A DNA stretch of 64,000 bases from Zunongwangia sp. ESRF-bin46 (lineage in GTDB: Bacteria > Bacteroidota > Bacteroidia > Flavobacteriales > Flavobacteriaceae): positions 248,001 to 312,000 of the forward strand of contig NTLF01000017.1 of assembly GCA_002631855.1 (NCBI GenBank), in the 5' to 3' direction. This document shows positions 49,398-57,860 of this stretch, one piece after another. Both the position numbers and the translations under genes were made by a program. Under the pieces are notes generated by a model, which was not told where the DNA came from, did no database searches, and worked only from the letters and a program-made list of their open reading frames with translations. Position 1 is the stretch's first letter; the number at the start of each line of letters is the position of its first letter.

Positions 49398-50474
49398 ATG
49401 AAATTAAAACCTATACTCCAAATATTTGGTGGGTTAGCAATTGTTTTAACTCTAATTCCTTTAATTGCAATCGATTATTGGTGGATTAGAATATTCGATT
49501 TCCCTCATATTCAACTTACTATTTTAACCTTTACAGCGCTTATCACCTATTTTATGCGTTTTGAAATTAAACGTATGGAAGATTATCTATTCGCTATAGG
49601 TATTCTTTGTTGTTTTATTTTTCAGCTTACAAAAATATATCCCTACACCCCTTTTGCAGATTTTGAAGTATTAGAAGCTAAGAATAGTAATCCTGAAAAA
49701 ACAATCTCATTATACACGGCAAATGTGCACCAAAAAAACAAAGAGAAAAAGAGGCTCATTAAAGATATAGAAAAACACAATGCCGATATTCTTTTATTAG
49801 TTGAAACCAATACTAATTGGAAAGAAAAAATTGAAGCAAATATTCCCGTTGACTATAGCTATAAAGTAACAGTTCCGCTGGATAACACATATGGAATGCT
49901 GCTTTACTCTAAACTAGAATTAATAAAACCGCAAGTAAAGTATTTAGTGGATAAAGACATCCCATCGATCCATACCAAGGTCTTGTTACCCTCAAAAGAC
50001 ACCATACAACTATATACCATCCATCCTACGCCACCAATGCCTCAACACAACCCAAAATCTTCTGATAGAGATGCAGAAATGATGAAAATAGCAAATTTGA
50101 GCAGACAGTCTAAGTATCCAGTCCTTGTTATTGGTGACTTTAACGATGTTGCTTGGTCTGCAACCACCTCGTTGTTTTATAATGTTGCCGAATTATTAGA
50201 TGTAAGAAAAGGCCGCGGATTTTATAATACGTTTGATGCAAAAAGTTTTATAATGCGCTGGCCGTTAGATCATATTTTTATTTCAAGTGAATTTAGAGCC
50301 ATTGATGTTTCGTTGGGAAGTTATATCAATTCAGATCATTTTCCTACCTATACTAAATTGAGTTTTGAACCTGAAAACGCTGCAGAACAACAACCTAAAA
50401 AACCCACTCAAGATCAATTGGAACGTGCTAAAGAACAAGCTAATGGTGTTCAAAAAGTAGAATTAGATATGTAA
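49398..50474 (+). CDS. Membrane-anchored endonuclease/exonuclease/phosphatase-family hydrolase
   Basis: 358 residues: three membrane spans within the first 85, then an EEP (DNase I-like) domain. Active-site elements in order: LYTANVHQKN (Asn), LLVETNTN (metal-binding Glu), TIHPTPP (His), VIGDFNDV (Asp and Asn), LDHIF and the final SDHFP (Asp-His). The catalytic domain probably faces outside. A low-complexity, Gln/Lys-rich tail follows. Substrate could be a lipid phosphate or nucleic acid. Confidence 0.88.
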   Translation: MKLKPILQIFGGLAIVLTLIPLIAIDYWWIRIFDFPHIQLTILTFTALITYFMRFEIKRMEDYLFAIGILCCFIFQLTKIYPYTPFADFEVLEAKNSNPEKTISLYTANVHQKNKEKKRLIKDIEKHNADILLLVETNTNWKEKIEANIPVDYSYKVTVPLDNTYGMLLYSKLELIKPQVKYLVDKDIPSIHTKVLLPSKDTIQLYTIHPTPPMPQHNPKSSDRDAEMMKIANLSRQSKYPVLVIGDFNDVAWSATTSLFYNVAELLDVRKGRGFYNTFDAKSFIMRWPLDHIFISSEFRAIDVSLGSYINSDHFPTYTKLSFEPENAAEQQPKKPTQDQLERAKEQANGVQKVELDM

Positions 50475-50484
50475 CTATTTACTT

Positions 50485-50874
50485 TTAATCTTCTAACCGG
50501 TCTTTTACAAATTCTATTTCTTTTTTGCCGTGGGGTTTTGGCTTACCGTTTTCATCTAAACTTACCATAATGATAGTGTCGATGGTAATTATCACTTCAC
50601 GGGTCATTTTATTACGCACTTCACAAGCAAGTGTGAGTGAAGAAGTTCCAAACTTTACAGCTTCCAGCCCTATTTCAACAATATCACCTTTCTTTGCTGA
50701 GCTTCTAAAGTTTATTTCACTCATAAACTTGGTTACCGTTTTCGGGTTTTCCAATTGAATGATAGCATACAAGGCTGATTCTTCATCGATCCACTCTAAC
50801 AACCGGCCACCAAACAAAGTGCCATTTGGGTTTAAATCTTCAGGTTTTATCCATTTACGGGTATGAAAGTTCAT
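50485..50874 (-). CDS. Acyl-CoA thioesterase (hotdog fold)
   Basis: 129 residues of single-hotdog YciA/ACOT type. The typical strand RKWIKPEDLNPNGTLFGGRLLEWIDEES contains the conserved Asn-Gly and Asp of the catalytic/CoA region, followed by beta strands (VTKFMSEINFRSSAKKGDIVEIG) and an IDTIIMVSLDENGKPKPHG end. It hydrolyses acyl-CoA. Its start overlaps the stop of the DUF72 gene by one base, so the DUF72 gene is first in the pair. Confidence 0.88.
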   Translation of the reverse strand: MNFHTRKWIKPEDLNPNGTLFGGRLLEWIDEESALYAIIQLENPKTVTKFMSEINFRSSAKKGDIVEIGLEAVKFGTSSLTLACEVRNKMTREVIITIDTIIMVSLDENGKPKPHGKKEIEFVKDRLED

Positions 50875-51761
50875 TAAAATAAGGTTTTAGTTTTATCCAT
50901 TTTTGGAATTTTTACATCAGTACCAAAGCGTTCATTCGCCTTTTCTATAAAATAAGCCGAAAGTAAAGGCGACGCCTTTTCAACATTTTGATGTACAAAA
51001 AAGTAGATGTTCTGTAAGCCTTGATTAACCCATTCTTCCAGTCTATCAAGCCAATCATCTAAACGCGTATAATCACTTTCGTGGTTCGAGCCGTTATATC
51101 GAATAAAAGCACTATCGGTGGTCATTCGCATATGTAATAAGTCGCGTCGTCCAGCAGAATCGACTATAATATTTGTAACATCATTCTTTTCAAGAATATC
51201 ATATAATTCCTCTGAAACAGCTTCGTCATTAAACCAATCGGTATGCCGAAACTCCACAGCAATGCGCATATCCTTAGGTATCGCTTTAAAAAACGGGTCT
51301 AGCCTATCCATATTGGTAGGTTTAAAATTATTATGCGTTTGCACAAAAGCCATTTCCAGCTTTTCTTTTAGGTTTGAAGCGTTTAGCAAATACTCGTTCA
51401 AATAACCTTCAAAATCATTTAATCGCTTCCAGTGCGAAACTCCTTGAAAAAACTTCGGAAAAAAGCGAAAATCAGTTGGTGTTTTTTCGTACCATCCTGC
51501 AAAAACATCTGCCGGGAAAATTCTATAAAAAGTAGCATTCAATTCAATACTATTGAACTGCCTAGAGTAATATTCCAATTCATCTTTTGTGCCTCTGGGA
51601 TAAAACCCTTTCAAGTCGGCCCGGTTCCATTTGGCACAACCTACATAAAGATTAGGGACCGAAACAGGTTTATTGTTAGAAAGCGTTTTTTTAGTGTCTG
51701 GGTGATCAGGAGGTAACGAAAAATCCACTTTTGAGGGGTCGTCAACTTTTCCAAATTTCAT
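50874..51761 (-). CDS. DUF72 (YecE-like) protein
   Basis: 295 residues. The TIM-barrel-like DUF72 pattern is present: LYVGCAKWNRADLKGFYPRG near 38-58, FNSIELNATFYRI near 70, FPKFFQGVSHWKRL, AVEFRHTDWF near 170, FIRYNGSNHES and YFFVHQNVEKASP near 250. Molecular function of DUF72 is unsettled. Coupled to the downstream thioesterase. Confidence 0.93.
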   Translation of the reverse strand: MKFGKVDDPSKVDFSLPPDHPDTKKTLSNNKPVSVPNLYVGCAKWNRADLKGFYPRGTKDELEYYSRQFNSIELNATFYRIFPADVFAGWYEKTPTDFRFFPKFFQGVSHWKRLNDFEGYLNEYLLNASNLKEKLEMAFVQTHNNFKPTNMDRLDPFFKAIPKDMRIAVEFRHTDWFNDEAVSEELYDILEKNDVTNIIVDSAGRRDLLHMRMTTDSAFIRYNGSNHESDYTRLDDWLDRLEEWVNQGLQNIYFFVHQNVEKASPLLSAYFIEKANERFGTDVKIPKMDKTKTLF

Positions 51762-51889
51762 AGTGTGCTTTATTTTAAAGTAAATATACAGGTTTTGTCA
51801 CTCTTTTCTTCTGAAAAAATTTCTATATTTATGTAACAAAATCATTGAAAAAGTGTCTTACTTTTACAATAAACCTTAACATAAATAGT

Positions 51890-52645
51890 ATGAAAACCGT
51901 AAAAACATTAATCATCGCTTTATTAGTTATAGCTGTAACACCACTTACAGCACAAACAGCAGATGAAATTATTGACAATTATTTTGAAAATACCGGTGGT
52001 AAAGATGCCTGGAATAAAATTGAAGCTATGAAAATGACGGGTGATGCCTCTATGGGACCACAATCATTTCCGTTTACACAATATTTAATGACAGATGGAA
52101 AGATGTTAACTGAAATTGAATTTCAAGGACAAAAACTAACTCCTCAGGCTTTTGACGGAGAACAACTTTGGGGCCTAAACTTTCAAACCATGCAACCTGA
52201 AGCGCAGGATGCAGAAGCATCGGCAAATTATAAAAAAAATGAAGCTAACGATTTTCCAGATCCTTTTCTTAACTATGAAGAAAAAGGATACCAAGTTGAA
52301 TTAATGGGAGAAGAAACAAAAGAAGGCACTGAGACCTATAAAATAAAGCTTACCAAAAACAAAGTAATGTCAGACGGTGTTGAAGAAGAAAATATTTCTT
52401 ATTACTACTTTGACAAAGAAAACTTCGTTCCTATTGTAAGCGAAATGGTAATGCCTGTAGGACCACAGAAAGGTATGAACGTTCAAACTAAATATAGTGA
52501 TTATCAGGAAGCAGGAGATATCTTTTTTCCTTACGCTCTCGAAACAAGTTACAATGGGCAAACTGGTCAATCTATCAAAATGGATAATATTGAAATAAAC
52601 CCAAGTGTTGAAGGTATAGACTTTTCGATGCCAGAAAAAAAATAA
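51890..52645 (+). CDS. Secreted LolA-like (outer-membrane lipoprotein-sorting) domain protein
   Basis: 251 residues with a Sec signal (LTAQTADEIIDNYF, cleavage about 20). After it come long amphipathic beta strands typical of LolA/LolB-fold proteins: MKMTGDASMGPQSFPFTQYL, TEIEFQGQKLTPQAFDGEQLWGL, YKIKLTKNKVM and FFPYALETSYNG. Start set at MKTVKT, with a preceding ATG that would add a 15-residue non-signal leader. Many such Bacteroidota proteins carry hydrophobic ligands; ligand unknown. Confidence 0.7.
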   Translation: MKTVKTLIIALLVIAVTPLTAQTADEIIDNYFENTGGKDAWNKIEAMKMTGDASMGPQSFPFTQYLMTDGKMLTEIEFQGQKLTPQAFDGEQLWGLNFQTMQPEAQDAEASANYKKNEANDFPDPFLNYEEKGYQVELMGEETKEGTETYKIKLTKNKVMSDGVEEENISYYYFDKENFVPIVSEMVMPVGPQKGMNVQTKYSDYQEAGDIFFPYALETSYNGQTGQSIKMDNIEINPSVEGIDFSMPEKK

Positions 52646-52662
52646 TTTTAGTTTAAGTATTT

Positions 52663-52689
52663 AAATCCCTGTTCATCAGGGATTTTTTT
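52663..52689 (+). terminator. Hairpin-T terminator
   Basis: Perfect arms AAATCCCTG (52663-52671) and CAGGGATTT (52677-52685), loop TTCAT, then Ts. Ends the LolA-like transcript; the next gene starts 35 bases later. Confidence 0.85.
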
Positions 52690-52723
52690 ATTTTTAACCA
52701 TAACTAATTAAAAAAACCACCAA

Positions 52724-55700
52724 ATGAAAAAAATATTCTACACCCTATTGATATTAGCTCTCTTGCCTATATCATTTTCAGCCCAAGAAACCGCTTTAAA
52801 AGGAAAAGAGCTATTTGGAGATATGAAGGCTCGGCACATAGGCCCTGCATTAATGAGTGGACGTATTAACGATATTGAAATGCATCCAACCAACACACGA
52901 ATTATCTACATTGGTACTGCTGGTGGCGGTGTTTGGAAATCAAATAACGGAGGAGCAACCTTCACTCCTATTTTTGATGAACATGTACAGTCTATTGGCG
53001 TGGTAACATTAGATCCAAAAAATCCTGATCAGACTATTTGGGTAGGTACTGGTGAAACTTGGACACGTAACTCAGTTTCTGTTGGTGATGGGTTGTTTAA
53101 ATCAACAGATGGTGGTAACAATTGGAAAGAAATTCCCGGTTTTGAAAACAGTGAACGAATCGCTTCCGTAGTAATTAATCCTAACAATACAAATGAAGTG
53201 TATGTAGGCGTTTTAGGCGCATTATGGAGCGATAGTGAAGACCGCGGTGTGTATAAAACAACCGATGGTGGAAAAACTTGGAATAAAGTTTTATATGTTG
53301 GTCCTTCTACTGGAGCAGCAGATGTAATTATGGACCCAAAAAATCCAAATGTACTTTATGCCTCTATGTGGCAGTTTAGACGTACGGGATGGAGTTTTAA
53401 TTCCGGAGGGGAAAATAGTGCTTTGTACAAATCTACTGATAGTGGTAAAACTTGGAATAAAATACACAACGGATTCCCAAAAGGTGATTTAGGTAGAATT
53501 GCCATTGCAGTGGCACCAAGTGACAATAATATTTTGTATTCGGTATTAGAAACCGAAGAAAAAGATAAAAATGGACTTTGGAAATCTACTGATGCCGGAA
53601 AAAGCTGGGAACACCTAAATAATGATTTTGGATTGACCGTCCGTCCTTTTTATTTTTCACGCATAACTATCGATCCCAAAAACCCTGATATTGTTGTAAA
53701 AGGTGGTCTTACTGGTTCTATAAGCCGGGATGGTGGGAAAACCTTTAAAAATCTGGGGAATATGCACGCCGATATTCATGATGTCACATTCCATATAAAT
53801 GATAGCGACATTATGTATTCAGCTACGGATGGTGGCCTGTACCGCTCTTGGAATGGTGGTTCGGTTTTCGAAATTGTTGAAGATCTTCCACTTTCACAGT
53901 TTTATCACATTAGCACTGATGATGCTGAGCCTTACAATGTCTATGGCGGTTTACAAGATAATGGAAGTTGGTATGGTCCTTCTTCTTCCCCTGGAGGGGT
54001 AAATGCCCGTGATTGGAATAGCGTTGGTTATGGGGATGGGTTTAGAGTGTTGAAACATCCAACAAAAAATATTATTTATTCTGAAATGCAAGGTGCTGAA
54101 AACGTTTGGCGATATGATGCAGATAGAAATAGAACCCGAACCATACAACCTTTGCCTAAAAAAGGAGATGCTGAATTGCGCTTTAACTGGAATGCCCCAA
54201 TGGCAGTAAGCACTCACGCACCAGACCGTTTTTATATGGGAAGTCAGTTTGTACATAAAAGTGAAGATATGGGCGAAACGTGGCAGATAATTTCTCCCGA
54301 CTTGACTACGAATGACCCTAAAAAGCAAGATCAATCAGAATCTGGAGGGCTTTCTGTTGACAATAGCGGAGCTGAAAACCATACGACAATATTTACAATT
54401 GCAGAATCCCCCTTAGATGAAAACATTATTTGGGCAGGAACTGATGACGGAAATGTACAAGTAACAACCGATGGTGGAAAAAAATGGAACAACGTTACTG
54501 AAAATTTAACAGGTATTCCAGCAAATACTTGGGTGTATCACATTGAAGCCAGTGTACATGGAAAAGGGACGGCTTACGCAGTTTTTGAAGGCCACACAAC
54601 AGGTGATATGAAACCATACGCCTTAAAAACGACCGATTATGGTAAAACGTGGAAGTCAATCATTTCAGAAGACATTCAAGAAAATGCTTTTGTCCGAAAT
54701 ATTCAAGAGGATTATGAAAATGAAGATTTATTGTTTTTAGGAACCGAAATGGGATTGTATGTTACCATTGATGGCGGAAAAAACTGGTCACATTTTACAA
54801 ATAACATGCCACCGGTTGCTGTTCATTTTATCGATATGCAAAAGCAAACCAATGATATTGTAATGGGCACACATGGACGCGGCGTAATCATTATAGACGA
54901 CATAAGTCCGTTACGTCAACTTAACGCATCGATTTTAGAAAAAGATGTTCACTTTTTCGACACAGAAGCTTTTAATATGCCAGAAGAAAGTGGTTTTAGC
55001 GGAAGTTTTGGTACGGAAACACAATTTGTAGGTGGTAATAAACCAACGTCGGCTAGAATAGTATACTATTTAAAAAAGCGGCATACCTTCGGAAAAATGG
55101 AAATGGAAATTCAAGATATGGAGGGAAACAAAATAGCCCCGCTATCCCCTGGAAAATCAAAAGGAATTAATATTGTAAACTGGAACTATACGAGCGCCAC
55201 CCCAAAAATGGCAGCTGGTAAAACACTATCATACGGAGGTTTTACGGCTCCTCGAGTACCTGCAGGAACATACAAAGTAGTATTGACAAAAGGTAAAAAT
55301 ACGTATGAAACTGAAATTGATGTAAAGTATGATGAAAAGTCCTTAACTACATTAGCTGAGCGTAAAGAACAAGAAAAATTGACCAAACAATTATTCAATA
55401 TGGTTGAAGATTTAGCGTATATGGTTTATGAATTGGGCGAACTGCAAGACAAAGCTAACTCTATAATTGAAGAGCATCCAAAAGGCAAAAAGGAAGCTCA
55501 AAAACTATACGATGCATTGGAAAACCTTCGGAAAGATTTAGTTATTACAACCGGTGATAATTACGTTGCTGCAGCTGAACCAGAGTTAAGAGAGCGTATG
55601 GCCGATTTATACTCGAATATTGCAAGTTCTTTTAGTCGAGTAACAGCGTCTCAAAAACAAAATTTACAATTAATTTCTGAAGATTTTGCTGAAGCTAAAG

Positions 55701-55816
55701 AACGCTACGCAACTATTAAAGACAAAGAAGGTAAAAAATTCCTGAAGTTTTTAGAAAGAAATGAACTTGAAAAGCTAACTATTAAAACGAAAGAAGAATT
55801 TCTTTCTGATGATTAA
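52724..55816 (+). CDS. Large secreted sortilin/BNR-repeat beta-propeller protein
   Basis: 1030 residues, signal peptide (PISFSAQ, about 21). Residues about 25-740 carry repeated Asp-box/BNR blades, e.g. STDGGNNWKE, TTDGGKTWNK, STDSGKTWNK, STDAGKSWEH, TTDGGKKWNN, TTDYGKTWKS and TIDGGKNWSH, an organisation like VPS10/sortilin or xyloglucanase-type propellers. An Ig-like segment and a helical, coiled-coil-rich tail (about 880-1030, KEQEKLTKQLFNMVEDL) follow. No catalytic motif for a named glycosidase is visible and no T9SS sorting domain ends the chain. Possibly a peptide- or polysaccharide-binding surface or periplasmic protein. Confidence 0.85.
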   Translation: MKKIFYTLLILALLPISFSAQETALKGKELFGDMKARHIGPALMSGRINDIEMHPTNTRIIYIGTAGGGVWKSNNGGATFTPIFDEHVQSIGVVTLDPKNPDQTIWVGTGETWTRNSVSVGDGLFKSTDGGNNWKEIPGFENSERIASVVINPNNTNEVYVGVLGALWSDSEDRGVYKTTDGGKTWNKVLYVGPSTGAADVIMDPKNPNVLYASMWQFRRTGWSFNSGGENSALYKSTDSGKTWNKIHNGFPKGDLGRIAIAVAPSDNNILYSVLETEEKDKNGLWKSTDAGKSWEHLNNDFGLTVRPFYFSRITIDPKNPDIVVKGGLTGSISRDGGKTFKNLGNMHADIHDVTFHINDSDIMYSATDGGLYRSWNGGSVFEIVEDLPLSQFYHISTDDAEPYNVYGGLQDNGSWYGPSSSPGGVNARDWNSVGYGDGFRVLKHPTKNIIYSEMQGAENVWRYDADRNRTRTIQPLPKKGDAELRFNWNAPMAVSTHAPDRFYMGSQFVHKSEDMGETWQIISPDLTTNDPKKQDQSESGGLSVDNSGAENHTTIFTIAESPLDENIIWAGTDDGNVQVTTDGGKKWNNVTENLTGIPANTWVYHIEASVHGKGTAYAVFEGHTTGDMKPYALKTTDYGKTWKSIISEDIQENAFVRNIQEDYENEDLLFLGTEMGLYVTIDGGKNWSHFTNNMPPVAVHFIDMQKQTNDIVMGTHGRGVIIIDDISPLRQLNASILEKDVHFFDTEAFNMPEESGFSGSFGTETQFVGGNKPTSARIVYYLKKRHTFGKMEMEIQDMEGNKIAPLSPGKSKGINIVNWNYTSATPKMAAGKTLSYGGFTAPRVPAGTYKVVLTKGKNTYETEIDVKYDEKSLTTLAERKEQEKLTKQLFNMVEDLAYMVYELGELQDKANSIIEEHPKGKKEAQKLYDALENLRKDLVITTGDNYVAAAEPELRERMADLYSNIASSFSRVTASQKQNLQLISEDFAEAKERYATIKDKEGKKFLKFLERNELEKLTIKTKEEFLSDD

Positions 55817-55831
55817 TTATAGATTATTTTT

Positions 55832-55867
55832 AAAAAAAGCTCGCAAAATCACTGCGAGCTTTTTTTA
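55832..55867. terminator. Bidirectional hairpin terminator
   Basis: A 14-bp perfect stem (55832-55845 with 55853-55866), loop AAATCAC, with A and T flanks on each side. It sits between the stops of the convergent genes at 55816 and 55870. Confidence 0.92.
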
Positions 55868-55869
55868 TT

Positions 55870-57231
55870 TTATTTTTTAATATAAACAGTTTTCCTGTTT
55901 ACAAACTCCTTAATTCCGTGTTCGCTTAATTCGCGACCATAACCACTGCTTTTAACTCCTCCAAAGGGTAAACGCGGATCGCTTTTTACTAGTTCGTTAA
56001 TAAAAACAGCGCCTTCATCAAAACGATAGGCGGTTTTTTCAGCAGCTTCGATGTCTTCAGAAAAAATAGAAACCCCTAATCCAAATTTTGAATTGTTCGA
56101 TAGTTCTATGGCTTCATCCACAGATTTGAAAGTTGTAACCGACAATGCCGGACCAAAAGTTTCTTCTTTGAACATTGCCATTTTAGGCGTAACCCCGCTT
56201 ACAACAGTTGGTTCAAAATAAGCGTTTTGTCGCTTCCCTCCTATCTCTAGCTTTGCACCAGCTTTAACAGATTTATCGACCTGTTCTTCTAAGTCTTTCG
56301 CTAAATCTTCTCGTGCTAACGTGCCAATATACGTTTCATCGTCCATTGGGTCTCCACTTTTTAGTTCTCTTACTTTGATTATTAGCTTTTCAATAAATTC
56401 TTCTGAAATAGATTTATCTACCAATAACCGTTTACCCGCGATACAACTTTGACCGGTGTTTTGAAAACGAGCCTGTACACAGGTATCGATTGTTTTATCT
56501 ATATCGCAATCTTTTAGAACAACCAAGGCATTATTTCCACCGAGCTCTAAAACCGATTTCTTTATGTTTTTTCCAGCCGTTGATGCTACTTCAGAGCCAG
56601 CAGGACCACTACCCGTCAAGGTTACGGCTTTTACAATTGGGTTTTCTATAATTTCTTCAATAGCATCACTTCCCACTTTTAAAGTAGTAAAACAGTGGTC
56701 TGGGAATCCAGCTCGTTTAAATACTTTTTCAATATTTAGCGCACTTCCAAAGACATTAGAAGCGTGTTTCAACACCCCAATATTACCAGCCATTAAAGCT
56801 GGTGCTGCAAACCGGAATACTTGCCAAAACGGGTAATTCCAAGGCATGATAGCTAAAACTACTCCCATAGGCTCATAACTCACATAACTTTTATGGGCAT
56901 CGGTTTTAATTATTTCATCTTTTAATTGTGCTTCTGCATTTTCGGCGTAAAATTCGCAAACCCACGCACATTTTTCAACTTCGGCAATGGCTTGTTTTAT
57001 GGGTTTCCCCATTTCCAAGCTCATATCCTTTGCATATTCTTCTTTATTATTTTTTAATTCAGAAGCGGCTGCCAACATTAGTTTTTTTCGTTCTGCAAAT
57101 GAGGTTTGCCGCCACGAATAAAAACACTTATCGGCTTTTGTTAAAATATCTTGAATTTCGGGTTTGGTGTGTGTTTTGTAGGATTTTATTTCAGCACCCG
57201 AGTATGGGTTTATTGAAGTTTTAGTCGCCAT
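55870..57231 (-). CDS. NAD(P)-dependent aldehyde dehydrogenase (succinate-semialdehyde type)
   Basis: 453-residue ALDH-superfamily enzyme. Catalytic Cys263 in GQSCIAGKR, general-base Glu229 in LELGGNNALVV, NAD site MPWNYPFWQVFRFAAPALMAGN near 130-150 and FKEETFGPAL near 350 are intact. The INPYSGAEI start and GGVKSSGYGRELSEHG end resemble the succinate-semialdehyde dehydrogenase (YneI/Sad) group, but substrate is not proven. Monocistronic. Confidence 0.93.
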   Translation of the reverse strand: MATKTSINPYSGAEIKSYKTHTKPEIQDILTKADKCFYSWRQTSFAERKKLMLAAASELKNNKEEYAKDMSLEMGKPIKQAIAEVEKCAWVCEFYAENAEAQLKDEIIKTDAHKSYVSYEPMGVVLAIMPWNYPFWQVFRFAAPALMAGNIGVLKHASNVFGSALNIEKVFKRAGFPDHCFTTLKVGSDAIEEIIENPIVKAVTLTGSGPAGSEVASTAGKNIKKSVLELGGNNALVVLKDCDIDKTIDTCVQARFQNTGQSCIAGKRLLVDKSISEEFIEKLIIKVRELKSGDPMDDETYIGTLAREDLAKDLEEQVDKSVKAGAKLEIGGKRQNAYFEPTVVSGVTPKMAMFKEETFGPALSVTTFKSVDEAIELSNNSKFGLGVSIFSEDIEAAEKTAYRFDEGAVFINELVKSDPRLPFGGVKSSGYGRELSEHGIKEFVNRKTVYIKK

Positions 57232-57385
57232 CTTTTTCTTTTAAAAGTACCCAAAAGACCATAAACAAAGGGACGGATTAAGATGATTTTAACGGCAAAA
57301 TACTGTTGAAAAGCCGTTTATAACTATATCGATTTCAGAAAAAAGAGGCTTTCAAAATGTATAATTTTAGTAAAACCCAATTATT

Positions 57386-57790
57386 ATGGAAACTAGAGAC
57401 GAAGTTTTATTGCAATTAAGACCCGAAATTCCTTCGGCAACATTTAATGACCAAATGAGTGATGCAGAGTATTTTCAGAATAATACCTTGCGTCCCGTTG
57501 TGAAGCTTCAGAAAAATTTATTGCTGGCAGCTTTTAGAAATTACGTTCGAAAACACAAAAATGTATTTTATGATCTTTCGGTTGAAAAACGGATGGATTA
57601 TATTGATAACGCCATACATAAAGACATGAAGTTTCGAAATTCATTAAAAGGAATGGTCATTGGCCAATTTACACTGCACGAATATGAAGTCTATATTGAA
57701 GACTCTTCTGCACTCAACAAACGGATGATGAATATTGTAATTGAACGTTTGAAAAGCAACGTGCAACTTTTAGAACCTGAATTTGCTTAA
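57386..57790 (+). CDS. Conserved protein of unknown function (134 aa)
   Basis: 134-residue soluble, charged helical protein: METRDEVLLQLRPEIPSATF, then FQNNTLRPVVKLQKNLLLAAFRNYV, RKHKNVFYDLSVEKRMDYI, NSLKGMVIGQFTLHEYEVYI and a final ERLKSNVQLLEPEF. Such small proteins are conserved in Flavobacteriia and have been given unsupported enzyme names. No catalytic motif is seen. Bounded by a terminator at 57806 shared with rpsA. Confidence 0.7.
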   Translation: METRDEVLLQLRPEIPSATFNDQMSDAEYFQNNTLRPVVKLQKNLLLAAFRNYVRKHKNVFYDLSVEKRMDYIDNAIHKDMKFRNSLKGMVIGQFTLHEYEVYIEDSSALNKRMMNIVIERLKSNVQLLEPEFA

Positions 57791-57805
57791 TTAAACTATA
57801 TAAAA

Positions 57806-57831
57806 AAAGCCCTTCAAAATTGAAGGGCTTT
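57806..57831. terminator. Bidirectional hairpin terminator before rpsA
   Basis: Arms AAAGCCCTTCA (57806-57816) and TGAAGGGCTTT (57821-57831) with loop AAAT, flanked by As and Ts; shared by convergent genes ending at 57790 and 57861. Confidence 0.9.
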
Positions 57832-57860
57832 ACTTTTATAACTTGTAACGAAATGAAGGC

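Noticed and set aside
52800-55000. Tandem DNA repeats in the BNR gene
   Set aside because: The recurring Asp-box phrases are protein-level blade repeats with diverged DNA, not a nucleotide repeat array.
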